A DNA stretch of 64,000 nt from an uncultured Dehalococcoidia bacterium (GCA_958295525.1 OY282355.1:905504-969503); one strand, 5' to 3'. Shown: positions 17,309 through 26,836, counted from the stretch's first letter. Translations and numbers: made by a program. The notes: generated by a model not told the origin, from the sequence alone.

Positions 17309-19354
17309 ATGAAAACCGTCGCAGTCGACACCGGAGGCACCTTCACCGATATGGTCGTGCTCGACCACGAGTCCGGGGAGATCGAGGCGCTCAAGACGCC
17401 GTCCACGCCCCATGACCCGGGGCAGGCGATCCTGGACGGCATACGGGAACTGCTCGCCGGGGGGCTCGGCGTCGGCGAGGTCGCATCGTTCGCGCACGGC
17501 ACCACCGTGGGCACGAACATCCTCGTGCAGGGCAAGGGCGCGCGCGTCGGGCTGCTCATCACCGACGGCTTCAGCGGCGTCAACGACGTCTGGCACATCC
17601 CGCGTTTCGGAAGCGACCTCTCCGACATCTACGTCGAGAAGAACCCGCCCGTCGAGCCGTGGCTCCGCGAGGAAGTCGTCGAGCGCGTGGACTTCAAGGG
17701 CAACGTGAAGAAGCCGCTGGACGCGGAGCAGGCGCGGGAGGCGGTGAAGCGGCTGAGGAAGAAGGGCGCGGAGTCCGTCGCGGTGATGCTGCTCTTCTCG
17801 TTCCTCAACCCGGCGCACGAACAAGCGCTCGCCGAAATGATTCGCGAGGAGTTCCCGGGCGTTTCGGTCTCTCTTTCGTCCGAGATTCTCCCGCAGATCC
17901 GCGAGTTCCCCCGCCTCAGCACGACCGTGGCCAACGCCCGCCTCGCCCCCGCGATGACGGATTACCTCGGCAAACTCGCCCAGGGTCTGAAGGACCTCGG
18001 CGTCGCCACCGAGCAGTTGTACATTATGCAGAGCAACGGGGGCGTGGCCAAAATAACGAGCGTCATTCCCATCACGACGCTTCTCTCCGGCCCGTGCGCC
18101 GGGTCGGAGGCGGGGATGCAGATCGCCGACTCCGCCGGATTCCCCAATATGGTGTCGTTCGATATGGGCGGCACCAGCAGCGACATCGCGCTCGGCGAGG
18201 GCGGCAGCGTGCTGGAGCAGACGTCCGTCCTCATCGGCGACTGGGAGATCGCAGCGCCGATGCTGATGATCAACACCATCGGCGCGGGCGGCGGCACCAT
18301 CGCATGGATAGACGGCGGCGGCGCGCTGCAGGTCGGCCCGCACAGCGCGGGCGCCGACCCCGGGCCCGTCGCCTACGACAAGGGCGGAACGCAGCCCACG
18401 GTGACCGACGCCAACTTGCTGCTGGGCTTCCTGCATCCCGAGCACTTGCTTGGCGGGAAGGTCAAGACGAACAAGCAAAAAGCCTATGAGGCCGTCGCCG
18501 ATATGGGCGCGCAACTGGGCATCGAGCCGATGGCCGCCGCCGAGGGCATCATCCGCATCATCAACGCCAAGATGGAGGAGGGCATCCGCGAAGTCTCGAC
18601 CGAGCGCGGCTACGACCTCCGCAACTTCGCGCTCGTCGCGTTCGGAGGCGCGGGGCCGGTGCACGCCGGACGCCTCGCCGCCGATCTGGGAATGAGCAAG
18701 GTCGTCGTTCCGCCGATGCCCGGAGTCAGTTCCGCGCTCGGGCTCATTATGGCCGACCCGCGCCGCGACTTCGTGCGCTCGCGCCTCCAAGACCTGCAGG
18801 AAATCGGCGCCGACGAACTGAGCCGGCTCTTCGCGTCGCTGCGCGATCAGGCGCTCGCCGAATTCCAAGCCGACGGCTTCGCGGAGGACTCCATCGCGTT
18901 CGCTTTCTCCATAGACCTCCGCTATCAGGGGCAGGGCTACGAACTCAACGTTCCCGCCGGAACCTCGCCGGACGTCGGAGCGGACGCCGTCGCGGACATC
19001 CGCGAGCGGTTCGACCAGGCGCACGAGCAACTCTTCGGACACAGCGCGAAGACGGAGCCCGCCGAGGCGGTCAACTACCGCGTCCGCGCCACCGTCCGCG
19101 CGCCGAAGTTCACGATGAAGCGCGCCGCCCGCGCGGCCGGCCCCGCCTCGGACGCGCGCATCGGCGAGCGCGAAGTCTACTTCGACCGCGCGTCCGGAAT
19201 GAGGACGACGCCCGTCTACGACCGCGCCCTCCTCGCCCCCGGCCACGAAATCGCCGGCCCTGCGGTCGTGGAGCAGTTGGACAGCACGACGGTCGTCTAC
19301 CCCGGGCAGAGCGCCGCAGTGGACGACTACCGCAACCTGGTCATCACCGTGTAA
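17309..19354 (+). CDS. hyuA: Hydantoinase A / oxoprolinase alpha-type subunit
   Basis: The 681-residue product has the standard length and motifs of hydantoinase A: the N-terminal MKTVAVDTGGTFTDMVVLDH phosphate-binding loop, FAHGTTVGTNILVQGKGARV near residue 66, the second ATPase loop VSFDMGGTSSDIALGEGG near residue 283 and NTIGAGGGTIAWID near residue 324. It is an actin-like ATPase that activates the ring substrate and works with HyuB, encoded at 13846 on the opposite strand. The downstream fusion gene follows after 21 bases, suggesting cotranscription. Family members include ATP-dependent hydantoinases, acetone carboxylase and 5-oxoprolinase; the substrate is unknown. Confidence 0.95.
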   Translation: MKTVAVDTGGTFTDMVVLDHESGEIEALKTPSTPHDPGQAILDGIRELLAGGLGVGEVASFAHGTTVGTNILVQGKGARVGLLITDGFSGVNDVWHIPRFGSDLSDIYVEKNPPVEPWLREEVVERVDFKGNVKKPLDAEQAREAVKRLRKKGAESVAVMLLFSFLNPAHEQALAEMIREEFPGVSVSLSSEILPQIREFPRLSTTVANARLAPAMTDYLGKLAQGLKDLGVATEQLYIMQSNGGVAKITSVIPITTLLSGPCAGSEAGMQIADSAGFPNMVSFDMGGTSSDIALGEGGSVLEQTSVLIGDWEIAAPMLMINTIGAGGGTIAWIDGGGALQVGPHSAGADPGPVAYDKGGTQPTVTDANLLLGFLHPEHLLGGKVKTNKQKAYEAVADMGAQLGIEPMAAAEGIIRIINAKMEEGIREVSTERGYDLRNFALVAFGGAGPVHAGRLAADLGMSKVVVPPMPGVSSALGLIMADPRRDFVRSRLQDLQEIGADELSRLFASLRDQALAEFQADGFAEDSIAFAFSIDLRYQGQGYELNVPAGTSPDVGADAVADIRERFDQAHEQLFGHSAKTEPAEAVNYRVRATVRAPKFTMKRAARAAGPASDARIGEREVYFDRASGMRTTPVYDRALLAPGHEIAGPAVVEQLDSTTVVYPGQSAAVDDYRNLVITV

Positions 19355-19375
19355 GCGGAGGAGACTTGACGCTCC

Positions 19376-21106
19376 GTGGACTCCGCGCCGATGGATAGTT
19401 CCCCGCGCATTACCCTGACGATGGCGACCGCGGAGGACATGGACGCTATCTTTAGGATGCGCCATCGGGTCTACGCGAGCGAGTTGGGGCAGCACGAGGA
19501 GAACGCGGAAGGCAGGCTGCAGGATTCGCTCGACGCCTTCAACGCCTACGTCGTCGCGAAAATTGACGGCGGTTTGGCGGGATTCATCAGCATCACGCCG
19601 CCCGGCGGGGCCTCTTACTCGGTGGACAAGTACTTCTCGCGGGACGAGGCGCCCGTTCCGTTCGACGACGGCCTGTACGAATTCCGAATTCTGACGGTCG
19701 GCGAAGCGCATCGCGGCGGGCCGGTCGCGCCCGCGCTTATGTACGCGGCGCTCCGTTGGATCGAAGAGCGCGGCGGGCGGAACATTATCGCCGTCGGCAG
19801 GGCCGACTTGCTGGACCTGTACGCCAAGGCGGGCATGCGCTCGACGGGCAAGCGCGCGCAGTCGGGGGCGCTCGTATTCGAGTTGTTGTCCTGCACGGTG
19901 GACGAGGCGCATAGCCGCCTGCTGGAGTACGCGGACGTCAGAAGTTGGATAGACCGCCGGCTGGATTGGCGGTTGGACGCGCCGATGGGAGACCGCCGCT
20001 CGGCGTATCACGGCGGCGCCTTCTTCGACGCCATTGGCCGTGAGTTCGACGACCTCGCGCGGATTGACGGCGTCATCAACGCCGACGTTCTCGACGCGTG
20101 GTTTCCGCCCGCCCCCGGCGCGCTCGACGCGCTCCAAAGCCGGCTCGATTGGGCCGTCCGCACGTCTCCCCCAACGGGAAGCGAGGGTTTGATCGCCCGC
20201 CTAGCCGCCGCGCGCGGCGTTCCGCCGGAGCGCCTGCTGCCCGGCGCAGGGTCGTCCGCCCTGATCTTTCTTGCGCTGCGCGAGTGGCTCAGTCCGTCTT
20301 CGCGGGCGCTTATCCTCGACCCCGCCTACGGCGAATACGCGCACGTTCTCGATAAAGTCGTCGGCTGCGGCGCGCGCCGGTTTCCGCTCAGCAGGGAGGA
20401 CGGCTACCTCGTGGAGACGGAGCGGCTGGAGGCGGAACTCCGCAAAGGGTTCGACCTCGCCGTGATCGTGAACCCAAACAACCCCAGCGGACGCCACGTT
20501 CCCCGCGAGGCGCTGGAGGAGACGCTCCGCCGGATTCCGCAAGAGACGATTGTCTGGATTGACGAGACCTACGTGGATTACGTCGGCCCCGGGGAATCGC
20601 TGGAGCAATTCGCGGCGGCGAGCCGCAACGTCGTCGTTTGCAAGTCTATGTCCAAGGTCTACACCCTCAGCGGACTCCGCGTCGGGTATCTCTGCGGCCC
20701 TCCACGCCTCATCGAGCCTTTGCGCGCCGCGACGCCGCCCTGGGCGGTGAGCCTCCCCGCGCAGATCGCCGCCGTCAAGGCGCTGGAAGATCCCGCTTAC
20801 TACGCCGCCCGCTACGCCGAAACGCACGCGCTCCGCGCCCGGCTGGCGGACGGCCTCGAGGCGCTGGGCGGAATCGAAGCCGTCCCCGGCGTTGCGAACT
20901 TCTTGCTCTGCCATCTTTCGCCCGCCCGTCCGACCGCCGAAACGCTCGTCGCGGCCTGCAGGGAGCGCGGGTTGTTTCTGCGGAACGCCGCCTTGACCGC
21001 GCCGCCGCTCGGCGACCGCGCCGTTCGCGTCGCCGTGAAAGACGCCGCGACCAACCGCCGGATGACGGCCATCATTGAGGAAGCGTTCTCGAGAGAGTCC
21101 GGGTAA
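19376..21106 (+). CDS. Fusion of a GNAT/N-acyltransferase-like domain and a PLP-dependent aminotransferase (histidinol-phosphate aminotransferase type)
   Basis: The 576-residue product has two enzyme parts. Residues about 10-190 resemble an N-acyltransferase fold (MATAEDMDAIFRMRHRVYASELGQ, then YEFRILTVGEAHRGGPVAPALMYAALRWIEERGG), close to the N-acyl amino-acid synthase style of GNAT. Residues about 215-575 are a class I/II PLP enzyme: NPNNPSG at 366-372, the PLP-binding Asp396 in WIDETYVDYV, the Schiff-base Lys427 in SMSK and an Arg in RVAVKDAATNRRM. It could transaminate and acylate the same amino acid. GTG 19376 follows GCGGAGGAG by about a dozen bases; ATG 19391 is the alternative. It lies 21 bases after hyuA. 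Confidence 0.85.
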   Translation: MDSAPMDSSPRITLTMATAEDMDAIFRMRHRVYASELGQHEENAEGRLQDSLDAFNAYVVAKIDGGLAGFISITPPGGASYSVDKYFSRDEAPVPFDDGLYEFRILTVGEAHRGGPVAPALMYAALRWIEERGGRNIIAVGRADLLDLYAKAGMRSTGKRAQSGALVFELLSCTVDEAHSRLLEYADVRSWIDRRLDWRLDAPMGDRRSAYHGGAFFDAIGREFDDLARIDGVINADVLDAWFPPAPGALDALQSRLDWAVRTSPPTGSEGLIARLAAARGVPPERLLPGAGSSALIFLALREWLSPSSRALILDPAYGEYAHVLDKVVGCGARRFPLSREDGYLVETERLEAELRKGFDLAVIVNPNNPSGRHVPREALEETLRRIPQETIVWIDETYVDYVGPGESLEQFAAASRNVVVCKSMSKVYTLSGLRVGYLCGPPRLIEPLRAATPPWAVSLPAQIAAVKALEDPAYYAARYAETHALRARLADGLEALGGIEAVPGVANFLLCHLSPARPTAETLVAACRERGLFLRNAALTAPPLGDRAVRVAVKDAATNRRMTAIIEEAFSRESG

Positions 21107-21130
21107 GCGGGGCTCCCGCCTCCAATCGTC

Positions 21131-21150
21131 ATTCCCGCGTAGGCGGGAAC
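21131..21150. repeat. Palindromic repeat copy (GGGAAC variant)
   Basis: ATTCCCGCGTAGGCGGGAAC, with one end changed from T to C, lies just after the fusion gene. Confidence 0.85.
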
Positions 21151-21251
21151 CCAGAGGCGCGCCCCCTTGCCCCGTCGTTCCCGCGCCCCACTCCGTCGTT
21201 CCCGGGGATGCAGGAGCCTCGCCCTCTCGGCAAACAGCAGGGCGCAGGGTG

Positions 21252-21257
21252 TATAAT
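21252..21257 (+). promoter_or_regulatory. TATAAT -10 element upstream of the repeat-module membrane protein
   Basis: A consensus TATAAT sits 31 bases before the TTG start chosen at 21288. The -35 region is poor (TCGGCA at 21227-21232, 19-base spacer), so strength is uncertain. Confidence 0.4.
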
Positions 21258-21287
21258 CCCGCCGAGTTGGAACAGGATGCGCGAACC

Positions 21288-24200
21288 TTGAGACACTCAT
21301 TCTTCCGATCCCTAGCGTCTCTTACGAGAGGGCTTGCGCCTCACTTAGGAGCGCTCTTGGCGCTCGCGCTCTTCCTGATCGCAGGGCTCACCGCCTTGGA
21401 CGACTACGGCGTTTGGGTGGATGGGAGCTATCAGCGCTGGCTCGGCGGGGCGAATCTCGCGCACGTCGCAGGAGAGGCCAACGCTCTTCCCACCAACCAC
21501 ATCAAGTTCTACGGGGCAGCGTTCGAGGGAACTCTTCGACTCGGGGAAAGCGCCTTCGGGCTGGATGACGACCGCAGCATCTGGCTTTCCAGACATCTGC
21601 TCACGCACTTGTTCTATCTGGCCGGGGGACTCTTCGCTTACCTCCTCGCCCGCCGGTTGTTCGGCAACGGGATCATCGCGCTCTTCGCAATGCTGCTTTT
21701 CCTGCTGCATCCGCGCCTGTACGCGCATTCGTTCTTCAACAGCAAAGACATTCCATTTTTCACGATGTTCATCATCGCGCTTTACTTGGCGCACCGGGCG
21801 TTCACGCGGGACAAGATTTCCGCGTTCGCGATGCTGGGAGTCGTGGTCGGCGTCCTTCTTAACCTCCGCATAATGGGGGTTATTTTGCTTACGGCGATTC
21901 CGGCGCTGCGCGCGCTGGACCTAGCTCTGGCGCAAGGATGGGAGGAGCGTAAGCGCGTTCTCATCACAATTGGAACATTCGCGCTGGCAAGCGGGCTTAC
22001 GATCTACGCGCTGCTGCCTTACCTTTGGGCCGATCCGCTTAGCCGCTCCGTTGAGTGGTGGGCGACGTTCTCTTCTCATCCTTCTGTTTTCATGGAACGG
22101 TTTAGGGGAACCGACTACTTAACCACGAATTTCCCTTGGGATTACGTTCCGGTCCGGTTCTCTATTTCGAGTCCGCCGTTCGCGCTGCTCCTGGGTGCAA
22201 TCGGGGCGGCGTTCATTCTGGCGAGGGGAACGAAGGCGCCTCGATTCGCGCTCCGAAACACGAGGTTGCGCTTCGGTTTGCTGCTCATCGCTTGCCTGGC
22301 CCTGCCCAACCTCGCTGTAATTGTGGTCGACGTCAATATCTACGGAGGATGGCGGCTCTTCTACTTCCTGTGGGCGCCGTTCTCGCTCCTAGCGGCATTC
22401 GGGCTGCAAGAGACGCTCTCGGCGTTTGGAGGGAGGGAGGGGTTGCGGAAGGCCGCGCTGGCCTGCGCGGGAGCGGGGCTAGCCGCCACCGCCATCTCAA
22501 TGGCTCTAATCCACCCGAACGAGCAAGCCTTCTTCAATTTTTTCGTAGACAGGGTCACGCCTGAACGTTTGCGGGGGCAGTACGCCATAGGCTACTCGGT
22601 GCATACAGTGCGGCAAGGGCTCGAATGGTTTTCGGAAATGGCTGATGCTCTCGGAGACGGCGAACCACGCATAACCGGGATAGCGGAAGGCTTCGTGCGG
22701 GAAAACGCAATGATTTTGCCGAGCGCCGCAAGAGCGCGCATATCCACAAACCTGGGGGCGGAAGGTTTCACGCTTGGAACAAGGTTCAGCGAACAATGGG
22801 GCATCCCGACGCATCGCGTGAAAGTCTATGACAACACCATACTAACCATGCAGATGAAGCCGGATTTGGGAGAGGTCTACGAGAGAGTCGCGGCAAAGGA
22901 GCTTGGGGCTCGCTCCTTCTTCGACGTCTACTTCGAAGACGACGCCGTAATATACGTGAAGGAGCCGTGCGTTGAGACGGAAGCGATGCTGGATGGCCAT
23001 TTCATTATAGATTTCATTCCTCACAGGAACAGTGACTTGCGAGCCGATGAACGGGATGCAGGGTTCGAACGGGTCGGTTTCAGGTTTCCGGACCACGGCG
23101 CCGCGTTCGACGGAAAGTGCGTCGCGGCGGTCCCCGCGCCGCATTACTCCGTTGCGGCGATCAGGACGAGCCAGCACGCCCGTAAGAGCAGGGCGCTCAT
23201 TTGGGAAGAGGAATTCCGAACGGATTCCATATACCAAGATCTCTATGAACAGGTTCGGGAAGAGGCGCCGATCGCGCGATCAGTTTTCGATATCTACACA
23301 GCCAGTGGCGCGCTCGTATACGTCAAGGAGCCGTGCACGGCGTCCGACATAGACCACGCTTTCTTTTTGCACGTCATTCCGGAGCGCTTGAGCGATTTGC
23401 CCGAAGATCGACAGCGTTACGGCTTCGATAATCTGAGATTTGGAATGCTGCTCCGGCAAGGCTCGATTTTCGATGGGAAGTGCATCGCTTCGGTTCCACT
23501 GCCGGAATACGCGATCGCCGGCGTCAGCACAGGGCAGCGGACGAGCGCCGATGATGCAATATGGGACGCGGCTTTCGTATTCAACCCGGATGAATATCAT
23601 ACGGCGTATGAGTCCGCCGTCTCCCGAGAGCCCCAGGCGCGCGCAACGTTCGACGTCTACTTGGCGGACGGAGCGATCGTGTACGTCAAAGAGCCGTGCG
23701 GTCAGAGCGACACGGAAGCAGGCTTCTTTCTGGACATCGTCCCTGAGCGGGCGAGCGATCTGCCGGATGAACGCAGGGAATTCGGCTACGAGGAAACGTC
23801 TTTCGATTTCCGGCTGAACGGGATTGCGTTCGATGGAAAGTGCGTCGCGCGGGCTAGGCTGCCGGATTATCCGGTTGCGAGCGCGCGGACGGGGCAGCGG
23901 ACGCGGGACGGAACCGTCTTGTGGATGACGGCGTTTTCGGTGAACCCGGAACCTTACGAGGCGGCGTATCTAGCGGCGACGCGAGGCCGGCCTTCCGCGC
24001 GGTCCGTGTTCGACATCCACATGGCGGACGACGCGCTCGTGTACGTCAAAGAGTCGTGCGATCAGAGCGACACGGAAGCGCGCTTCTTTCTGCATATCGT
24101 CCCTGAACGGGTGAGCGATTTGCCGGGTGCGCGCCGGGAGGCAGGGTTCGATAATTTAGATTTCGATTTCTTCCTGCGCGGAGGTTATTTCGACAGGAAG

Positions 24201-24311
24201 TGCGCGGCGAAAGTTCCGTTGCCGCCCTACCCTATCGCCAGCGTTCGGACAGGGCAGTTCGTCAGCGGCGAGGGCGAGGTTTGGAGCGCGGGGTTCGCAA
24301 TTGGAAGGTAG
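21288..24311 (+). CDS. Polytopic GT39-like membrane protein with four C-terminal cysteine-module repeats
   Basis: The product (about 1007 residues from TTG 21288) has two halves. Residues about 15-480 form a polytopic membrane domain: GLTALDDYGVWVDGSYQRWL, then a DSIW-type loop, a helix-rich core and an HPRLYAHSFFNSKDIPFFTMF block. This resembles PMT/GT39-type lipid-linked sugar transferases. Residues about 525-1005 contain four modules of about 120 residues with YVKE.C and FDGKC cysteines (module Cys codons near 22968, 23333, 23698 and 24058). The same module occurs three times in the lipoprotein gene at 59338. TTG is proposed because a TATAAT lies upstream and rules out earlier in-frame codons; GTG near 21249 is the alternative. 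Membrane-anchored, modules probably outside. Confidence 0.75.
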   Translation: MRHSFFRSLASLTRGLAPHLGALLALALFLIAGLTALDDYGVWVDGSYQRWLGGANLAHVAGEANALPTNHIKFYGAAFEGTLRLGESAFGLDDDRSIWLSRHLLTHLFYLAGGLFAYLLARRLFGNGIIALFAMLLFLLHPRLYAHSFFNSKDIPFFTMFIIALYLAHRAFTRDKISAFAMLGVVVGVLLNLRIMGVILLTAIPALRALDLALAQGWEERKRVLITIGTFALASGLTIYALLPYLWADPLSRSVEWWATFSSHPSVFMERFRGTDYLTTNFPWDYVPVRFSISSPPFALLLGAIGAAFILARGTKAPRFALRNTRLRFGLLLIACLALPNLAVIVVDVNIYGGWRLFYFLWAPFSLLAAFGLQETLSAFGGREGLRKAALACAGAGLAATAISMALIHPNEQAFFNFFVDRVTPERLRGQYAIGYSVHTVRQGLEWFSEMADALGDGEPRITGIAEGFVRENAMILPSAARARISTNLGAEGFTLGTRFSEQWGIPTHRVKVYDNTILTMQMKPDLGEVYERVAAKELGARSFFDVYFEDDAVIYVKEPCVETEAMLDGHFIIDFIPHRNSDLRADERDAGFERVGFRFPDHGAAFDGKCVAAVPAPHYSVAAIRTSQHARKSRALIWEEEFRTDSIYQDLYEQVREEAPIARSVFDIYTASGALVYVKEPCTASDIDHAFFLHVIPERLSDLPEDRQRYGFDNLRFGMLLRQGSIFDGKCIASVPLPEYAIAGVSTGQRTSADDAIWDAAFVFNPDEYHTAYESAVSREPQARATFDVYLADGAIVYVKEPCGQSDTEAGFFLDIVPERASDLPDERREFGYEETSFDFRLNGIAFDGKCVARARLPDYPVASARTGQRTRDGTVLWMTAFSVNPEPYEAAYLAATRGRPSARSVFDIHMADDALVYVKESCDQSDTEARFFLHIVPERVSDLPGARREAGFDNLDFDFFLRGGYFDRKCAAKVPLPPYPIASVRTGQFVSGEGEVWSAGFAIGR

Positions 24312-24347
24312 GCTGCGCAGCGCGGGGCGGAGCGAACGGCTGGAGCG

Positions 24348-25487
24348 TCAGTCCGTTCCGAGGATGACGGTCGCGGTCGCGGAGAGGGCGCCGCCGGTTC
24401 CGTTGACGAGCGCGAGCGAGGCGTCGGGAACTTGCCCGTCGGAGCGTTCGCCGCGCAGTTGGCGGACGGCCTCGACGACGGGGAAGATGCCGTACATTCC
24501 CGGGTGCGTGTAGGAGAGGCCGCCGCCGTTGGTGTTGAGAGGGAATCCGCCGCCGGGGGCGGTTCGCTGACCGGCGACGAAGTCGGGGGCTTCGCCGGGA
24601 CCGCAGTAGCCGAGCGACTCCAGCGTAGCGAGGACGGTGTAGGTGAAGGAGTCGTAGATCATCGCGAGGCTCAGGTCGGCGAGGGAGACGCCGGCCATTG
24701 CGAGGGCGGCGGGGCCGGTGACGCGGGCGGGGGTGACAGTCAGGTCGGGCATCGTGGTTATGCCCGCGTGGTCGTGATGCTCGGCGTGGCCAAGCACGAG
24801 AACGGGCCGCTTGGGGAGGCTGCGGGCGCGCTCGACGGACGTCAGGACGATTGCGGCGCCGGCGTCGGTTACGAGGCAGCAGTCGAGGAGGTGAAACGGC
24901 CAGGCGATCCATCGGGAGTCGTGGTAGTCGTCGAACGACATCGGGTCGCGCATCAGGGCTTTGGGGTTGCGCTGCGCCCACTTGCGCGTGGCGACGGCGA
25001 TTTCGGCCATTCCTTGCCGGACGCGGTCTTCGCCGTAGCGGTGCATATAGCGGGAGGCGGCCATCGCGTAGTTGACCGGCATTCCGATCATTCCGTAGGG
25101 CATTTCGTACATTGCGGCGGGGAGGTTGGGGTCGCGGGGGACGGGGGCGCGGCTGCTGCGTCCGGCTTGCCCGTGAGTAATGAGCGCGACTTCGCAGAGG
25201 CCGCTTGCGATTGCGTTGGCGGCGTGGCCGACGTGGGCGACGAACGACGCTCCGCCGATGGTGGTCGTGTCGGCGTAGCGCGGGGCTACGCCGAGGTAGT
25301 CGGCGAGGTCGTAGTTGGCGTATCCGGCGGTGAGGAGGCCGTCGACGTCGGCGCGGGAGAGGCCGGCGTCGTCGAGGGCGTTGCGGGCGGCCTCCGCGTG
25401 ATGGGCGAAGGCGGATTTCTGAGGGACGAGGCCGATCTCGTCGGACTCGGCGACGCCCGCGATGGCGGCTATCGGTTGGCTTGGCAT
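24348..25487 (-). CDS. Thiolase-superfamily lipid-transfer (SCPx/Ltp2-like) protein
   Basis: The 379-residue product begins MPSQPIAAIAGVAESDEIG and has the two-domain thiolase fold: LSRADVDGLLTAGYANYDLADYLGV near residue 43, SCPx-type C-terminal NTNGGGLSYTHPGMYGIFPVVEAV near residue 320. The position of the nucleophilic cysteine is occupied by IGGASFVAHVGHAANA, with no Cys, so condensation chemistry of the usual kind is unlikely. Members of this branch (Ltp2-type) cleave acyl-CoA side chains by retro-aldol reaction together with a DUF35 zinc-ribbon partner; one such partner is encoded at 31214, not adjacent. Start ATG 25487; ATG 25508 is an in-frame alternative. Confidence 0.85.
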   Translation of the reverse strand: MPSQPIAAIAGVAESDEIGLVPQKSAFAHHAEAARNALDDAGLSRADVDGLLTAGYANYDLADYLGVAPRYADTTTIGGASFVAHVGHAANAIASGLCEVALITHGQAGRSSRAPVPRDPNLPAAMYEMPYGMIGMPVNYAMAASRYMHRYGEDRVRQGMAEIAVATRKWAQRNPKALMRDPMSFDDYHDSRWIAWPFHLLDCCLVTDAGAAIVLTSVERARSLPKRPVLVLGHAEHHDHAGITTMPDLTVTPARVTGPAALAMAGVSLADLSLAMIYDSFTYTVLATLESLGYCGPGEAPDFVAGQRTAPGGGFPLNTNGGGLSYTHPGMYGIFPVVEAVRQLRGERSDGQVPDASLALVNGTGGALSATATVILGTD

Positions 25488-25666
25488 AGGCGGGAGTATA
25501 GCGGACATTATTCCGTTGGCGCGCAGGGTTGACGCGCAGGATGGACGGAGCAAGGGTTGCGCCGCGCGGCAACGGCCAACGATTAACGGCGCCCTCCCCT
25601 GCTGGGAGTGGTAGCATTGCGGCATTGCGGGCGGCGGGCGGGGTTCCGCCGGAAGGAGAAGGCGCG

Positions 25667-26836
25667 ATGGCGATGGACATTCTGGCGGTGGACGGAGACG
25701 GGCACGTTGAGGAGTGGGAGGCCACGTGGTCGGACGACTACCTGGAGCCGGCGTTCCGCGACCGGCGCCCGAAGGTCGTCGAGACGGGCGAGTTCGAGCA
25801 CGACTACATCTGGGAGATCGACGGCGAGCGCATCCGCGTCGGCGGGTCGCCGTCGAGCAAGGGCGGCGTCGTCTCGACCGAGTACGAGAAGATGGCCAAG
25901 TGGCGCGGGCCGCACGAGAGCGGGGAGTTCCACTCGGCGGAGGCGCGCCTCGCGGTGATGGACGCGGAGAACACGCTCCTCTCCGTGAACTACCCGACGC
26001 TGCTGCTGCACTGGCCCATCGCGGGCGACCCGGCGCTGAACGCGGCGCTGACGCGCTCCTACAACAACTGGGTGGCGGACGTCTCCGGCCAGTCGCCGGA
26101 GCGCCTGAAGTGGGTGACGGTCATAGACCCGCGCGATCCCGCCGAGGCCGTTCGGGAGATGGAGCGCACGAAGCGGATGGGCTCGGTGGGGATAATGGTG
26201 TTCGGCGACTACGGCAGCAAAGCGCTGGACGACCCCTCGTTCGAGCCGGTTTGGGCGGCGGCGCAAGACTTGGAGATGCCGGTGAACGTGCATCCGGGGG
26301 TGGGCGCGAAGGAGGCGATGAAGACGCACCGCAACATCGCGGGCGATCAGTTCCTGATGTCGGTGGTGCGCGGCTTCAAGACGGTCTGCGGCTCCGGCGT
26401 CCTCGACCGCTACCCGCGCGTCAAGGTGTCGTTCCTCGAGACGGGGTGCGCGTGGGTGGACTTCGCGGTGGCGGTGATGGACTTCACGCTGGACAACGTG
26501 AAAGACCGGCTGGAGTTAGGGACGATCCGCTCGGAGCACAAGCCTATCGTGGAGCGCGGCCTGCCGGAGGCGACTCCGATGGAGTACATCAAGGACGGGC
26601 GCATCTTCATCGGGTTCGAGGTGGACGACGACCTGCTGCCGTATATGGTGAACAAGTACGGGACGGACTGCTGGGTGTACGCGAGCGACATTCCGCACGC
26701 GCACCGGGTGCCGGACTCGCCGCGCTACATCTCCAACCGAAGCGATCTGACGGCCGAGCAGAAGTCGCGCATCGTGTGGAAGGGCGCCTGCGGCCTCTAC
26801 GGGCTTACGGCGCCCGAGGGCGCGGGCATCGCGTAA
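25667..26836 (+). CDS. Amidohydrolase-2 family metal-dependent hydrolase
   Basis: The 389-residue product begins MAMDILAVDGDGHVEEWEATW, with the DGDGH metal motif, and has PVNVHPGVGAKEAMK near residue 205 (conserved His) and YASDIPHAHRVPDSP near residue 345 (conserved Asp). It is a paralogue of the enzyme at 602 and belongs to the same TIM-barrel family of decarboxylases and hydrolases. The ATG at 25667 is preceded by GGAAGGAGAAG; the long in-frame upstream stretch overlaps the divergent thiolase leader. The thiolase and this gene diverge from a 180-base gap. The next plus-strand gene is the small membrane protein at 26912. Confidence 0.9.
   Translation: MAMDILAVDGDGHVEEWEATWSDDYLEPAFRDRRPKVVETGEFEHDYIWEIDGERIRVGGSPSSKGGVVSTEYEKMAKWRGPHESGEFHSAEARLAVMDAENTLLSVNYPTLLLHWPIAGDPALNAALTRSYNNWVADVSGQSPERLKWVTVIDPRDPAEAVREMERTKRMGSVGIMVFGDYGSKALDDPSFEPVWAAAQDLEMPVNVHPGVGAKEAMKTHRNIAGDQFLMSVVRGFKTVCGSGVLDRYPRVKVSFLETGCAWVDFAVAVMDFTLDNVKDRLELGTIRSEHKPIVERGLPEATPMEYIKDGRIFIGFEVDDDLLPYMVNKYGTDCWVYASDIPHAHRVPDSPRYISNRSDLTAEQKSRIVWKGACGLYGLTAPEGAGIA

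Noticed and set aside
17165-20137. A 990-residue open frame on the minus strand
   Set aside because: It is antisense to hyuA and the fusion gene, is Arg/Val/Glu-rich with no motif, and reflects GC-rich codon bias.
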